Translations under genes and position numbers: made by a program
Shown here: positions 8,409-17,151 of the stretch, one piece after another
Position numbering within the stretch: the first letter of the stretch is position 1
Layout of the letters: each line of letters opens with the position of its first letter
DNA from: Bacillus_BA songklensis
GTDB taxonomy: Bacteria; Bacillota; Bacilli; Bacillales; Bacillaceae_H
Assembly (NCBI RefSeq): GCF_042649685.1
Contig: NZ_JBHRZT010000052.1
Coordinates: forward strand, 1 to 64,000
Length of the DNA stretch: 64,000 bases
Direction of reading: 5' to 3'
The notes under the pieces: model-generated
What the model saw: the letters and a program-made list of their open reading frames with translations, nothing else
What the model was told of the DNA's origin: nothing
Databases searched by the model: none

Positions 8409-8639
8409 ATGGATACGAAAGAGACATTTGTCGCTGTTCGCAAAAATGAAGACGGGGATTTAGTGGAATTTAAAACATCGTTCGGACGCATTTTACATTA
8501 TGAGGAAGCTCTCCAACAAGTGCAGGCCCGCATGATTGAAGGTGTGAACACATTCACCGGCAAAGACGGTGAAACGTACATTCGCAGCAATCCGGATGGT
8601 GACTGTTCTAACAATTTAGATTCTTTGCCGACATTTTAA
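8409..8639 (+). CDS. DUF3892 family small protein
   Basis: A 76-residue protein with the DUF3892 layout: a beta-rich start (FVAVRKNEDGDLVEFKTS), a helix in the middle (YEEALQQVQARMIEGV) and a final strand with TYIRSNPDGD. Members are short, widespread in Firmicutes, and of unknown role. The ribosome site GAGAAGGAG is strong. The next gene begins 15 bases downstream and the two probably form a small operon diverging from the methyltransferase gene. Confidence 0.7.
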   Translation: MDTKETFVAVRKNEDGDLVEFKTSFGRILHYEEALQQVQARMIEGVNTFTGKDGETYIRSNPDGDCSNNLDSLPTF

Positions 8640-8654
8640 AAGGAGTGTTAAATA

Positions 8655-8810
8655 ATGACCAAAAAATATAATCGCGGAAGCCAAAACCAAAGCAACCCTA
8701 AATTGCAGCATGAGCTAGTGGAGATGGGTGCAGAAATTACTAGCGGAGATAACAGTAAAGGAAACAAGCGCAATAAAGATCAAAACGATAAAACAGATAC
8801 AGATAAATAA
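8655..8810 (+). CDS. small hydrophilic Asn/Lys/Asp-rich protein, 51 aa
   Basis: A short frame starting at ATG 8655 behind AAAAGGAGTG. The product begins MTKKYNRGSQNQSNPKLQ, has one short helical part (HELVEMGAEI) and a very charged, Gly/Asn/Lys/Asp-rich tail. It is likely disordered, with no cysteine and no signal peptide. It follows the DUF3892 gene by 15 bases and is followed by a terminator, which supports it as the last gene of a two-gene operon. The composition is like several small spore-interior proteins, but I cannot assign a family. Confidence 0.6.
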   Translation: MTKKYNRGSQNQSNPKLQHELVEMGAEITSGDNSKGNKRNKDQNDKTDTDK

Positions 8811-8818
8811 AACAAAAA

Positions 8819-8878
8819 GGATGACCCGGCAAGAGAAATGTCATAAAGTCAAGGATTTTTCCGCCGGGTCCTTTCAGT
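8819..8878 (+). terminator. terminator of the DUF3892 operon
   Basis: GACCCGGC and GCCGGGTC arms flank a loop of about 35 bases and are followed by CTTTC. The stem is short and the loop long, so efficiency is uncertain. The right arm and following bases resemble DNA at 58191-58226. Confidence 0.5.
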
Positions 8879-8926
8879 AAAAATGTTTTTGGCTGTCTAT
8901 TTTAATATGGGACAGTCCCTTTGTCA

Positions 8927-10063
8927 TTAGCTGATGAACGGCCCGGTTTGCTGCATAATACCGCTGCCGAATATATAAAATCCACCCAAGACAACGAGCA
9001 GTAATAAGTAGGCACCTAAACCGATCCATTTTTCTTTTTTCGTTGTTAAATAATATGTTTTAAGCTTTTCAACCTTTTTCTCTCTTTCTTTTATCTCTTT
9101 TTGAATGCGGATCAATTCCTGGTGATCTTCGGACCATCGATGCTCGTTTTCCAATACATTGACCAATCGATCATATTGTTCTTTTCGGAACTGCAGAGTC
9201 GCTTTTTCTTTTTTCTTGTCATCCTGGATAAAAGGAATATAAAACGACTTCATCCCTTCCGCCTTCAGCTGCGTTTGCTTCCTTTTTAATCGATAAGCCT
9301 CTGCCATCCGTTCTTTATAGCCGCTCCACTCAGCTGAACGAATTGGCTCATACACGCCCTTATGCTCCTCCATTGGTTTGTAAACCGCTTTCACCTCTTC
9401 TAAAACGGTTAACTCCCCATTTGTAACAGCGAGTTCGTAATTTTCACGTACACGCTGCCACCAAGTAAAGAGTCCAATGATGAAGATTAAAATAAGAATT
9501 GCACTCGAGTCAATAATCATGAGCGGAATGAGGATGAGTAACCCGATAAACCATATTTTCGTTGATAAGACCGTCACAATCCGGCCTCCATCAAGCGGAG
9601 ACACAGGAAGCAAGTTAAACAGATTTAAGAGTGATCCTAATCCAATCACCATTCCCCAAAAAGGGTCATGCGTCCATAAATATAATGGAACAGCCGGCAA
9701 AAATGACAGCAAACCAAACAGTGGTCCGCCGTAGGCGATATATGCTTCATCCATTGCATTTTTCGGCAGCTCTTTCATCCCAATTACCGCTCCCATAAAA
9801 GGAATGAACACGGCCGGAGAAGTAGCAATACCTTTCCGTCTGGCAGCAACCAGGTGTCCCATTTCGTGAACGAATAAAAGATAAATGAGGGCAATTCCAA
9901 ATTTCCAGCCGTAGAGCAGCGCATATGCCCCAAAAGAAACAAGCATAGAAATCAAGGTTGATAACTTTGCAAACTTAAAGATCGCAAGAACCCACTTCAG
10001 TTTGCCTGCTAATAATAGAAGAACAGCCACTATTCCCGCGGCATTCTTTTTTAACACGGTCAT
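8927..10063 (-). CDS. M50 (site-2 protease family) membrane zinc metalloprotease
   Basis: A 378-residue intramembrane protease. The zinc motif HEMGH is at residues 66-70 inside a membrane helix, and the second motif NLLPVSPLDGGRIV (about 150-163) supplies the aspartate ligand. Three or four hydrophobic segments form the core. From ~200 to 345 follows a charged, helical, cytoplasmic region (repeated Lys/Glu, coiled-coil-like), ending with a last membrane helix near 350-370. No PDZ domain is seen. The substrate is unknown; relatives include the minimal S2P-like proteins rather than RasP or SpoIVFB. It stands alone. Confidence 0.88.
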   Translation of the reverse strand: MTVLKKNAAGIVAVLLLLAGKLKWVLAIFKFAKLSTLISMLVSFGAYALLYGWKFGIALIYLLFVHEMGHLVAARRKGIATSPAVFIPFMGAVIGMKELPKNAMDEAYIAYGGPLFGLLSFLPAVPLYLWTHDPFWGMVIGLGSLLNLFNLLPVSPLDGGRIVTVLSTKIWFIGLLILIPLMIIDSSAILILIFIIGLFTWWQRVRENYELAVTNGELTVLEEVKAVYKPMEEHKGVYEPIRSAEWSGYKERMAEAYRLKRKQTQLKAEGMKSFYIPFIQDDKKKEKATLQFRKEQYDRLVNVLENEHRWSEDHQELIRIQKEIKEREKKVEKLKTYYLTTKKEKWIGLGAYLLLLVVLGGFYIFGSGIMQQTGPFIS

Positions 10064-10230
10064 CCGTTAAGCTCCCTTTCTTTTTCTTTCTTGACTACAA
10101 TACGTATGAACAGATGAAAAGGTTTCAAACAAAAACACACCCTAAAATTTCTGAAAGTGTGTTTTTATCCTCTATAGGATTTTATGGGTTCACTTAAAAT
10201 ATTTTTTCTTATTTCCATTTTGCAAACAAA

Positions 10231-11556
10231 TTACTCATTGATAGATGTTTCCTCAAACGAACATTCTTTCAGCGGAATGACTTTCGTTTTATGAACCACT
10301 TTGTATCCAAGCCATACTGCCAAAAAGATCGGCAGCCCAATGTATGAAACGGCTAAGCCGTACCAGTCAATTTTACCGTTTAACAAAGCTTGATAGTTTT
10401 GTCCGAGGATAACAATGATACACATCGTAAAAGCAAGAATGGGGCCAATCGGAAACCACTTTGCTTGATATTTTAGCTTGCTCAATTCACCGCCCTGGGC
10501 CATATATGCTTTCCTAAAGCGGTAGTGGCTGACCGCGATTCCAACCCACGCAATAAAACCTGTTAAGCCTGAAGCATTCAATAACCATGTATGTGCTTGG
10601 TCTCCGAAGATGGACGTTAAAAAGGCCAATCCTCCAATAATCGTCGTCGCTACAAGAGCATTCATCGGAATCCCTCGATCGTTTACTTTTTGCAGAAACT
10701 TCGGAGCCTGTCCGTCTTTTGCCATCGACCAGAGCATGCGAGTGGATGCATAAAGTCCAGACGTTCCTGCTGATAAAACGGATGTCAATATAACCGCATT
10801 CATGACAGAAGCAGCAAAGGCAATCCCTGCTTTTTCAAAGACAAGAGTAAAAGGGCTGATCGCAATGTTATCAACATCGCCGCCTAGCAAGTCAGGGCTT
10901 GTATAAGGAATAATAAGACCCATCACTGCAATGGCAGCAATATAGAATAAAAGAATACGCCAAAATACCTGCCGGATCGCCCTCGGTACATTTTTCTCCG
11001 GATTTTCACTTTCCCCTGCTGCAATGCCGACCAGTTCCGTTCCTTGTACACGAAAAACCGGCAATAAAGAAAATGCTTAAAACAGATAAAAAACCTCCGC
11101 TGATTGGCGCCTCTCCCGCTGTAAAGTTTGTAAACCCACTATATTCGCCTCCTAAAATGCCCAAAATCGTAAGGAGACCAACCCCAATAAAGACAATAAT
11201 TGTCGCCACCTTTATTAAAGCAAACCAGTACTCCGACTCACCGTAGCTTTTTACGGACAGCGCATTCAACAAGAAAATCAGCCCTAAAAACAGGACACTC
11301 CATACAATGCCCGGTACATCCGGAAGCCAAAATTTCATAATAATGGCTGAAGCGACAATTTCGACAGCCAATGTGACAGCCCAGTTGAATCAATAGTTCC
11401 ACCCTAGAGCAAACCCCAGGGCCGGATCAACAAAGCGGCTGGCATATGTAGAAAATGAACCTGAAACCGGCATAAAAGTCGCCATTTCTCCAAGGCTTGT
11501 CATCAGAAAATAGACCATGATTCCGACTACTTTTGATCTTCATTACTTGCATTCAT
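10231..11556 (-). pseudogene. amino acid permease (APC family), broken
   Basis: The DNA reads as an APC-family permease of the GABA/proline/aromatic type, but with three lesions. After a normal start at 11556 (MNASNEDQK) the frame jumps to the end of helix 3 (MTSLGEMATFMPVSGSF), so roughly the first two helices are deleted. At about 11388 the expected WNYW motif reads WNY-stop (TGA for TGG). Near 11050 a one-base shift separates the FFIAGF and VQGTELVG halves of one helix. The rest, including GESENPEKNVPRAI and the C-terminal helices, is well kept, so the decay seems recent. It follows the lysine operon and may once have served it. Confidence 0.88.
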
Positions 11557-11715
11557 GTCCCACCTTTCATCATTAAAAATGAAGCACCTTACTTCTGTTA
11601 GAATTGTAAGATGGCTGATTGACTTCATTCATGCAATCGCTTAGTTGGCAAGAAAACCCTTTCGAAAATTAGGATATTTTTCGGACAACTGCTCCAACCA
11701 TTATAAAATTTATGT

Positions 11716-11867
11716 GGCTGACTCAAAAGCCTTGGGGAAATGACAATAATCTATTTTTCCTGCGATGAACCGTCACAGAAATCTATGATTTTCTCGGATT
11801 TTTAATGACGGTTCATCGCAGGAGGGTATTCCAAAAGTGCATTTTTTGTCTTTTTGGAATACTCTCC
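11716..11867 (+). repeat. family A two-hairpin intergenic repeat, copy A3 / operon end
   Basis: Best-preserved copy. GGCTGACTCAAAAG is followed by a 17-base perfect stem (CCTGCGATGAACCGTCA with its complement) around a GATTTTCTCGGATTTTTAA core. A second hairpin with GGGTATTCCAAAA / TTTTGGAATACTC arms ends 12 bases before the yokU stop codon. Either hairpin can terminate the lysine operon on the minus strand. Confidence 0.85.
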
Positions 11868-11878
11868 TAACTTGCTTC

Positions 11879-12163
11879 TTATTGCGAAAAATCGAAGTAG
11901 TTTCGTTTCAACAATCGAGGAGCGGCCATGAGTTCCGCGTATGTCATACTCTTTTCAAGCTTAGATGTATCGATCAGAAACAGCTGATCCTCAATCTCTT
12001 TTACCGTTTCATCTGATTGATACGTCATTCCACAATCTAAACAATGGATAGATGGCGTCTCCTGGATTTCAATCGCTTTTGTTCCATCCGGAAGTTCCCA
12101 ATAAACCGTGTCACTCGTTTCACGAGCAGTGTCAGATTCACACCATTGACAATTCAAAGTCAT
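11879..12163 (-). CDS. yokU: YokU family zinc-ribbon protein
   Basis: A 94-residue protein with two CxxC pairs (CQWC near residue 5 and CLDCG near residue 41) that form a zinc ribbon like the N-terminal part of MqsA-type proteins. The C-terminal half is helical. YokU-like proteins are often encoded next to lysine 2,3-aminomutase. Here the start overlaps the kamA stop by four bases (translational coupling), so it is the last gene of the lysine operon. Its molecular role is unknown; a metal-handling or regulatory partner is possible. Confidence 0.8.
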   Translation of the reverse strand: MTLNCQWCESDTARETSDTVYWELPDGTKAIEIQETPSIHCLDCGMTYQSDETVKEIEDQLFLIDTSKLEKSMTYAELMAAPRLLKRNYFDFSQ

Positions 12164-13569
12164 TCCTCCTTCGCTCCCGCTGTCTCATACTTCGTCATTT
12201 GAGACTGGAATTTCTTCTCTTTTAACTCGTCGCGTTTGTCACGTTTATCTTTTAAAGAGCTATGTTCAGGATTTTCTTGATATGTTTTACGTCGGTTTAA
12301 CCGTTTCAAGCCTTCTGGTGTAAGGTTAAATTTCGTATCATCAATGATGGATAGAACGCCGTTGCTTTCAAATTTTTCAAATACTTCTGGATAAACCTTT
12401 TTGTAGTAGTCCTCTGCGCTGCCTGGTTGATAATTTTGCGGCTCTGGATAAGACGTGATAACACCTTCAAAATTACGCAACACCACCTTGTTAGCACTTT
12501 GAGAGATAATATAGTTTGGCTGCAGAGGAATTTTACCGCCTCCTCCCGGCGCATCGACGATAAATGTCGGCACCGCATAACCAGATGTATGGCCGCGCAG
12601 CCCTTCCATGATTTCCAACCCTTTGGCAATCGGTGCACGGAAATGGCCGATTCCTTCTGATAAGTCACATTGGTAAATATAGTATGGACGAACACGAATT
12701 TTTACAAGATCATGCATAAGCTGCTTCATGATTGGCACACTGTCGTTAATACCCGCTAAAATAACAGCCTGGTTACCGACCGGCACGCCTGCGTTTACAA
12801 GCATTTCACACGCACGTTTTGATTCTTCCGTAATCTCGATTGATGTATTGAAATGCGTATTTAACCAAACTGGATGGTACTTTTTCAAAATGTTACATAG
12901 ATTTTCCGTGATACGCTGCGGGAATACAACAGGCGCTCTCGTGCCAATACGTATAATTTCCACATGCGAGATTTCACGTAAGTTCTTTAAGATGTATTCT
13001 AAAATATTATCGTTGATTAGCAGGCCGTCACCACCCGAAATTAAGACGTCACGAATTTCCGGATGGGAAGCGATGTAGTTGATCGCCGTATCTAATTGCT
13101 TCTTCGGTACACCCATTCCGATTTGTCCGGAGAAACGTCTTCTCGTACAATAACGGCAGTACATGGAGCATTGGTTTGTGACTAAGAACAAGACGCGGTC
13201 TGGATAGCGATGCGTTAAACCAGGCACCGGAGAATCTTCATCTTCATGAAGCGGATCTTCTAAATCATATCTTGTTTTATGCAATTCCTGTGAAATCGGA
13301 ACGGACTGCATGCGAATCGGACATCTCGGATCGTCTACATCCATTAACCATGCATAATACGGCGTGATATTCAAAGGAATGGTCTTTGTTGAAATCTTAA
13401 CCCCTTCCTCTTCTTCTGGTGTTAGATTGACGACTTTCTTTAAATCTTCCAACGTTTTGATCGTATTTGTTAATTGCCAAATCCAATCGTTCCACTGCTC
13501 ATCCGTCACATCTTTCCAAAGATCGATTTCTTTCCAATGTCTTTTCGGTTTGTATAAAGTGTTTAGCAT
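12160..13569 (-). CDS. kamA: L-lysine 2,3-aminomutase
   Basis: A 469-residue radical-SAM and PLP enzyme that turns L-lysine into L-beta-lysine. The iron-sulfur motif CxxxCxxC is at Cys134, Cys138 and Cys141 (QCSMYCRYCTRRR). The PLP lysine is Lys346 in PGGGGKIPLQPNYI. The SAM-binding GGD segment (ISGGDGLLI) and the NTHFNTSIE strand are also present. An extra ~50-residue charged C-terminal tail follows the catalytic core, as in other Bacillus KamA/AblA proteins. It is the penultimate gene of the operon. Its place beside acetyltransferase and transaminase genes argues for catabolism rather than osmolyte synthesis alone. Confidence 0.95.
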   Translation of the reverse strand: MLNTLYKPKRHWKEIDLWKDVTDEQWNDWIWQLTNTIKTLEDLKKVVNLTPEEEEGVKISTKTIPLNITPYYAWLMDVDDPRCPIRMQSVPISQELHKTRYDLEDPLHEDEDSPVPGLTHRYPDRVLFLVTNQCSMYCRYCTRRRFSGQIGMGVPKKQLDTAINYIASHPEIRDVLISGGDGLLINDNILEYILKNLREISHVEIIRIGTRAPVVFPQRITENLCNILKKYHPVWLNTHFNTSIEITEESKRACEMLVNAGVPVGNQAVILAGINDSVPIMKQLMHDLVKIRVRPYYIYQCDLSEGIGHFRAPIAKGLEIMEGLRGHTSGYAVPTFIVDAPGGGGKIPLQPNYIISQSANKVVLRNFEGVITSYPEPQNYQPGSAEDYYKKVYPEVFEKFESNGVLSIIDDTKFNLTPEGLKRLNRRKTYQENPEHSSLKDKRDKRDELKEKKFQSQMTKYETAGAKEE

Positions 13570-13629
13570 CTTAATCCCTCCACGATATAATGGTTTTATC
13601 TCTCTGTTTTCTATCTGTCTCTTTTCCGT

Positions 13630-14109
13630 CTAAGAGATGATACACTCCATATAATAGCGATCTTCCCCGGCTCCAAATTCATTCAATCTCGTCTCTTTTA
13701 CTTCAAATCCCACTTTTTCATATACCTTGACCGCTGCCGTATTTTTCATGCTTACGGTCAGGCATGCTTTCTTGAACCCATCCTTCTTTAAAATGGGGAA
13801 GATTTCATTGAAAAATAGCTTTCCAATTCCCTTGCCCTGCTGGTCTGAGCGGACATAATATCCGAAAATATAAGCTTTATGGATATCATGATAATCTCTC
13901 ATCACTTCACAAACAGCGATCGGCCTTGGGTCATTCTCCTGCCGATATTGGATAATCTTCCCATAGCGCGCCAGCGGAACAAGCGTTTGTTCATCAATCG
14001 CTCCCACTCCCGGGAACGCGTCCTTCTCAAGTTCCATCATCATCTTTTGTTGTTCCGGATTGAGTGAAGCAGGCACTTCCACATAATAAGGTTTCTCTAC
14101 TGTTTCCAT
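13630..14109 (-). CDS. GNAT acetyltransferase, probable beta-lysine N-acetyltransferase
   Basis: A 159-residue GCN5-type acetyltransferase. The acetyl-CoA loop is QQGKGIGKLFF (about residues 90-100, the Q/RxxGxG/A motif) and the C-terminal AAVKVYEKVGF motif is typical. AblB/YodP proteins that acetylate beta-lysine are 270-280 residues and have an extra N-terminal domain, so this is a shorter type at the same operon position. It overlaps the upstream M81 gene by 13 bases. Acetylation of the epsilon amine of beta-lysine is inferred from context only; another operon intermediate is possible. Confidence 0.75.
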   Translation of the reverse strand: METVEKPYYVEVPASLNPEQQKMMMELEKDAFPGVGAIDEQTLVPLARYGKIIQYRQENDPRPIAVCEVMRDYHDIHKAYIFGYYVRSDQQGKGIGKLFFNEIFPILKKDGFKKACLTVSMKNTAAVKVYEKVGFEVKETRLNEFGAGEDRYYMECIIS

Positions 14110-15617
14110 ATCTCTGTCCCCTTCTGTTCGACCTTATATTCAACGTTATCCAACGGCCAAATTGGCTTTGGAATGTGGCGGTAATTAAAAATAGATAAAC
14201 GGTTGGAGGCGATACCAGGCGCGTCAATGTAGATGATGCGTCCTACAAGCGGATCAAAGGCAGCCCGGAAGTGATTTTTCGCCTTCAACCCTAAAATCCG
14301 TTTTGCAGAAGGTTCAAGACCGATATGCCGGAACATCTCCGGATCATTGGCTGACATTGGTCTTCCAATCAGGAGAACATCCATCTCGCCTATCCGAATG
14401 TGTGCCGCTCCTTTTAAATCGACTCTTAAGTTTTGATTAAACGGTCCTGAGTTGTAAAACACGCCGTCTGATAAAGCCATGATTGTCGCTTCCGTATGGA
14501 CAGGTCCTCCGAACTCAGGCGATACCTTTCCGCCAAGAGACAAGGTTATCTTGTTCCCGACTCCCGCCTGCCGGCACGCTTCGATGGATTCCGGATCATA
14601 CAACCCTCCAAATAATGTATTCGGAATGTTCGCCTTTACCATCTCCCGTAATAATTCCGTCGTATCTCCGCTCCCGCAGCTTAAAGGATTATCGGAAATG
14701 TCGGCGAGCACGATCGGCTTTGTGTCTTCAAGCGATAAGGCAAGATCCAATCCTTCTTTTACATCAGGTAAGTCCATGATAAATTCTTCTCTTACACTCC
14801 AAAACAGGGAAGCCATCTTACGGGCCGTCTCTTCTCCCTTTTCCTTATCTAACGCAACTACAAGCACGCTCGCTCCAACCATCGGGATGTCCGAGTAAGG
14901 AAAGCCTCCGAACACAGACACATTGTAAATCCCTTCTTCTTGTTCAGCTTGCTTTGCCCGCTCGATCATTTTGTGCATCGGCCCTTCCGCCGTTCGCATA
15001 TTGATGGAAGGCGGCATCATTGGCAGCTTCTCAAAGGACGCATAAAAGGTTAATCCGTCTTTCAGCCGTTTCAGTAGTGCAACAGCTGCGTTTACTCCTT
15101 GTTCATACATATCGACATGCGGATATGTTTTGAATCCAAAGTGAAGAGGTGTGTAGCGGATCATTTTTCCGCTTAAATTCGCGTGCATATCCAATGTCGT
15201 CGCAATCGGAACATCCGAACCGATAAGGGTTCGAATATTCCCCAATAGATGCTCTTCCGGGTCAAAGAGGTGTTCTGCCACCATGGCCCCATGCAATGCA
15301 AGCAACAAACCATCCAGTTTCCCCGCTTGCCGGATGGACTCCAGCATTTGTTCTTCTATAATGGAATAAGCTTCCGTTGATACTACTCCCGACGGAATGG
15401 CAGCTGCACACAGCAACGGGACAACTTCCACATCTCCTTCTTTTTTTAGTACATCTAAGAAACCGCCAACTTCCGTTTTGGTCCCTGTATAAGCATCGTA
15501 AATTTCATCACCTTTGAAATAGCCTTCGTTCCAAAAATGCTCGATTTCCGTTTTCATCGGACTGAAGCTGTGTGATTCATGATAAAAGAACGCAATCCCG
15601 ATACGGTATTTCCTCAT
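14097..15617 (-). CDS. M81 family metallopeptidase/amidohydrolase (MlrC-like)
   Basis: A 506-residue protein of the M81 family, whose founder MlrC hydrolyses linearised microcystin. The family start IGIAFFYHESHSFSP, LLLALHGAMVAE, TTLDMHANLS (metal histidines) and ADISDNPLSCGSGDTTELL are all seen. No signal peptide. It lies between aldehyde dehydrogenase (31-base gap) and the acetyltransferase (overlap) in the lysine operon. The pathway as I read it needs a step that removes the acetyl group from 4-acetamidobutyrate to give GABA. B. subtilis has the M20-type YodQ in this operon, and no M20 gene occurs here, so this M81 enzyme is my candidate for that deacylation. Confidence 0.85.
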   Translation of the reverse strand: MRKYRIGIAFFYHESHSFSPMKTEIEHFWNEGYFKGDEIYDAYTGTKTEVGGFLDVLKKEGDVEVVPLLCAAAIPSGVVSTEAYSIIEEQMLESIRQAGKLDGLLLALHGAMVAEHLFDPEEHLLGNIRTLIGSDVPIATTLDMHANLSGKMIRYTPLHFGFKTYPHVDMYEQGVNAAVALLKRLKDGLTFYASFEKLPMMPPSINMRTAEGPMHKMIERAKQAEQEEGIYNVSVFGGFPYSDIPMVGASVLVVALDKEKGEETARKMASLFWSVREEFIMDLPDVKEGLDLALSLEDTKPIVLADISDNPLSCGSGDTTELLREMVKANIPNTLFGGLYDPESIEACRQAGVGNKITLSLGGKVSPEFGGPVHTEATIMALSDGVFYNSGPFNQNLRVDLKGAAHIRIGEMDVLLIGRPMSANDPEMFRHIGLEPSAKRILGLKAKNHFRAAFDPLVGRIIYIDAPGIASNRLSIFNYRHIPKPIWPLDNVEYKVEQKGTEIWKQ

Positions 15618-15648
15618 CTTATCCCTCCTTTATGCCAGAAACCGGTTT

Positions 15649-17109
15649 TTAATAATTCATGTAGATGGATTTCCACTCCGTCATGACATCAAAGGCATGG
15701 TAGGAAACTTCACGGTGGCCGTTTCCGGACATTTTCATTCCGCCAAATGCCACTCCCATCTCGGCATTGGATGTTCCGTTATTGATATACACAAGACCGC
15801 TGACCGCTTCTTTTGCAGCCCGGTTTGCATAGTGTAGACTTTCTGTATAAATGGAAGTGGACAATCCGTAAATCGTTCCATTGTTGACTTCCATCGCTTC
15901 TTCATATGAATCAACTTCCATAATGGCTAGAACTGGTCCAAATATTTCTTCTTGCGCGATCGTATCATTCGGCTTCACGTTCTCGATAATGGTCGGTTCG
16001 TAATAATTTCCTCCCAATTCCTCTACAAGTTTACCGCCCGATACAATCTTTCCGCCTTCCTTCATTGCTGTTTCTACATATTTTTCCACTGCATGAAGCT
16101 GGTCTTCGTTCACAAGAGGTCCCACCTGGCTCCCTTCTTCCAATCCGTTTCCGATTTTCAATGATTGAGTGAGCTCAACCACTTTTTGAACGAGACGGTC
16201 TTTAACGGAGCGTTCGACGATCACACGACTTGCCGCTGTACAGCGCTGCCCTGTGGTCGTGAATGCGGATTTGACGATTCCATCTGCCGCTTTGTCTAAA
16301 TCGGCATCTTTTAGCACGATGACCGCGTTTTTTCCGCCCAGTTCCAGCGAAATGCGTTTCAGCGTTTTGTTGCTCATTTCCGCAAGTTTTTGTCCTACCT
16401 CTGTCGAACCCGTAAACGAAATCACCTTGACATCAGGATGTTCAGCAAGCGTCTGGCCGACCGTCTTTCCTGAACCGGTGATTAAGTTCACCACTCCTGG
16501 AGGCAGCCCGATTTCATCTAATACTTCCACAAATATTTTCGCTGATAATGCCACTTCTGAAGCCGGTTTCCATACGACGGTATTTCCGGCGATTAACGCT
16601 GAAAAGATTTTGTAAGAAGCCAGGGCAACCGGGAAATTCCAAGGCGTGATGCATGCGACGACTCCAAGCGGCTCGCGCACCATCGTGATATTGCGGTTCA
16701 AGAAGCCAGCAGGAACCGTTTCCCCGAAGAGGCGCCGTCCCTCTCCTGCCATATACTGGGCTGTCGCGCTGACTACACCGACTTCTCCCAGTGACTCCGC
16801 CAGGACTTTGCCCATCTCCTTTGTCATTACCCGAGCCAGTTCTTCTTTTCGCTTTTCAACCACTTCAGCAGCCTTCAATAAATAGGCAGCGCGTTCTGGA
16901 ATCGGCGTATTTCTCCACGCGGTGTAGGATTTGTTCGCTTTAGATACTGCCTCATTTACTTGTTCAGCCGTCGCGATGGCACATGTTCCGACAAGTTCCC
17001 CTGTAGCGGGATTTAAGCTTTCAAAGTATGACTGATCAGGTTCACTTACCCATTTTCCATTAATATAAAGATCTGCTTGAAGCACATCTGTTTTCACTTG
17101 ATTAGACAT
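15649..17109 (-). CDS. NAD(P)-dependent aldehyde dehydrogenase, probable succinate-semialdehyde dehydrogenase
   Basis: A 486-residue aldehyde dehydrogenase. I use the ATG at 17109 because GGAAGG lies upstream; a longer in-frame start has none. The cofactor motif FTGSTEVGQ, the glutamate motif LELGGKNAV and the catalytic cysteine in TTGQRCTAAS are intact, with the usual PWNFPVALA and EEIFGPVL segments. Family members of this subgroup act on succinate semialdehyde, alpha-ketoglutarate semialdehyde or similar. Placed directly after a GABA transaminase gene, succinate semialdehyde is the natural substrate, giving succinate for the TCA cycle. Confidence 0.88.
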   Translation of the reverse strand: MSNQVKTDVLQADLYINGKWVSEPDQSYFESLNPATGELVGTCAIATAEQVNEAVSKANKSYTAWRNTPIPERAAYLLKAAEVVEKRKEELARVMTKEMGKVLAESLGEVGVVSATAQYMAGEGRRLFGETVPAGFLNRNITMVREPLGVVACITPWNFPVALASYKIFSALIAGNTVVWKPASEVALSAKIFVEVLDEIGLPPGVVNLITGSGKTVGQTLAEHPDVKVISFTGSTEVGQKLAEMSNKTLKRISLELGGKNAVIVLKDADLDKAADGIVKSAFTTTGQRCTAASRVIVERSVKDRLVQKVVELTQSLKIGNGLEEGSQVGPLVNEDQLHAVEKYVETAMKEGGKIVSGGKLVEELGGNYYEPTIIENVKPNDTIAQEEIFGPVLAIMEVDSYEEAMEVNNGTIYGLSTSIYTESLHYANRAAKEAVSGLVYINNGTSNAEMGVAFGGMKMSGNGHREVSYHAFDVMTEWKSIYMNY

Positions 17110-17151
17110 TAATGCGACCTTCCTTTCCGTTATATTTGGGAGAAACGGCAA

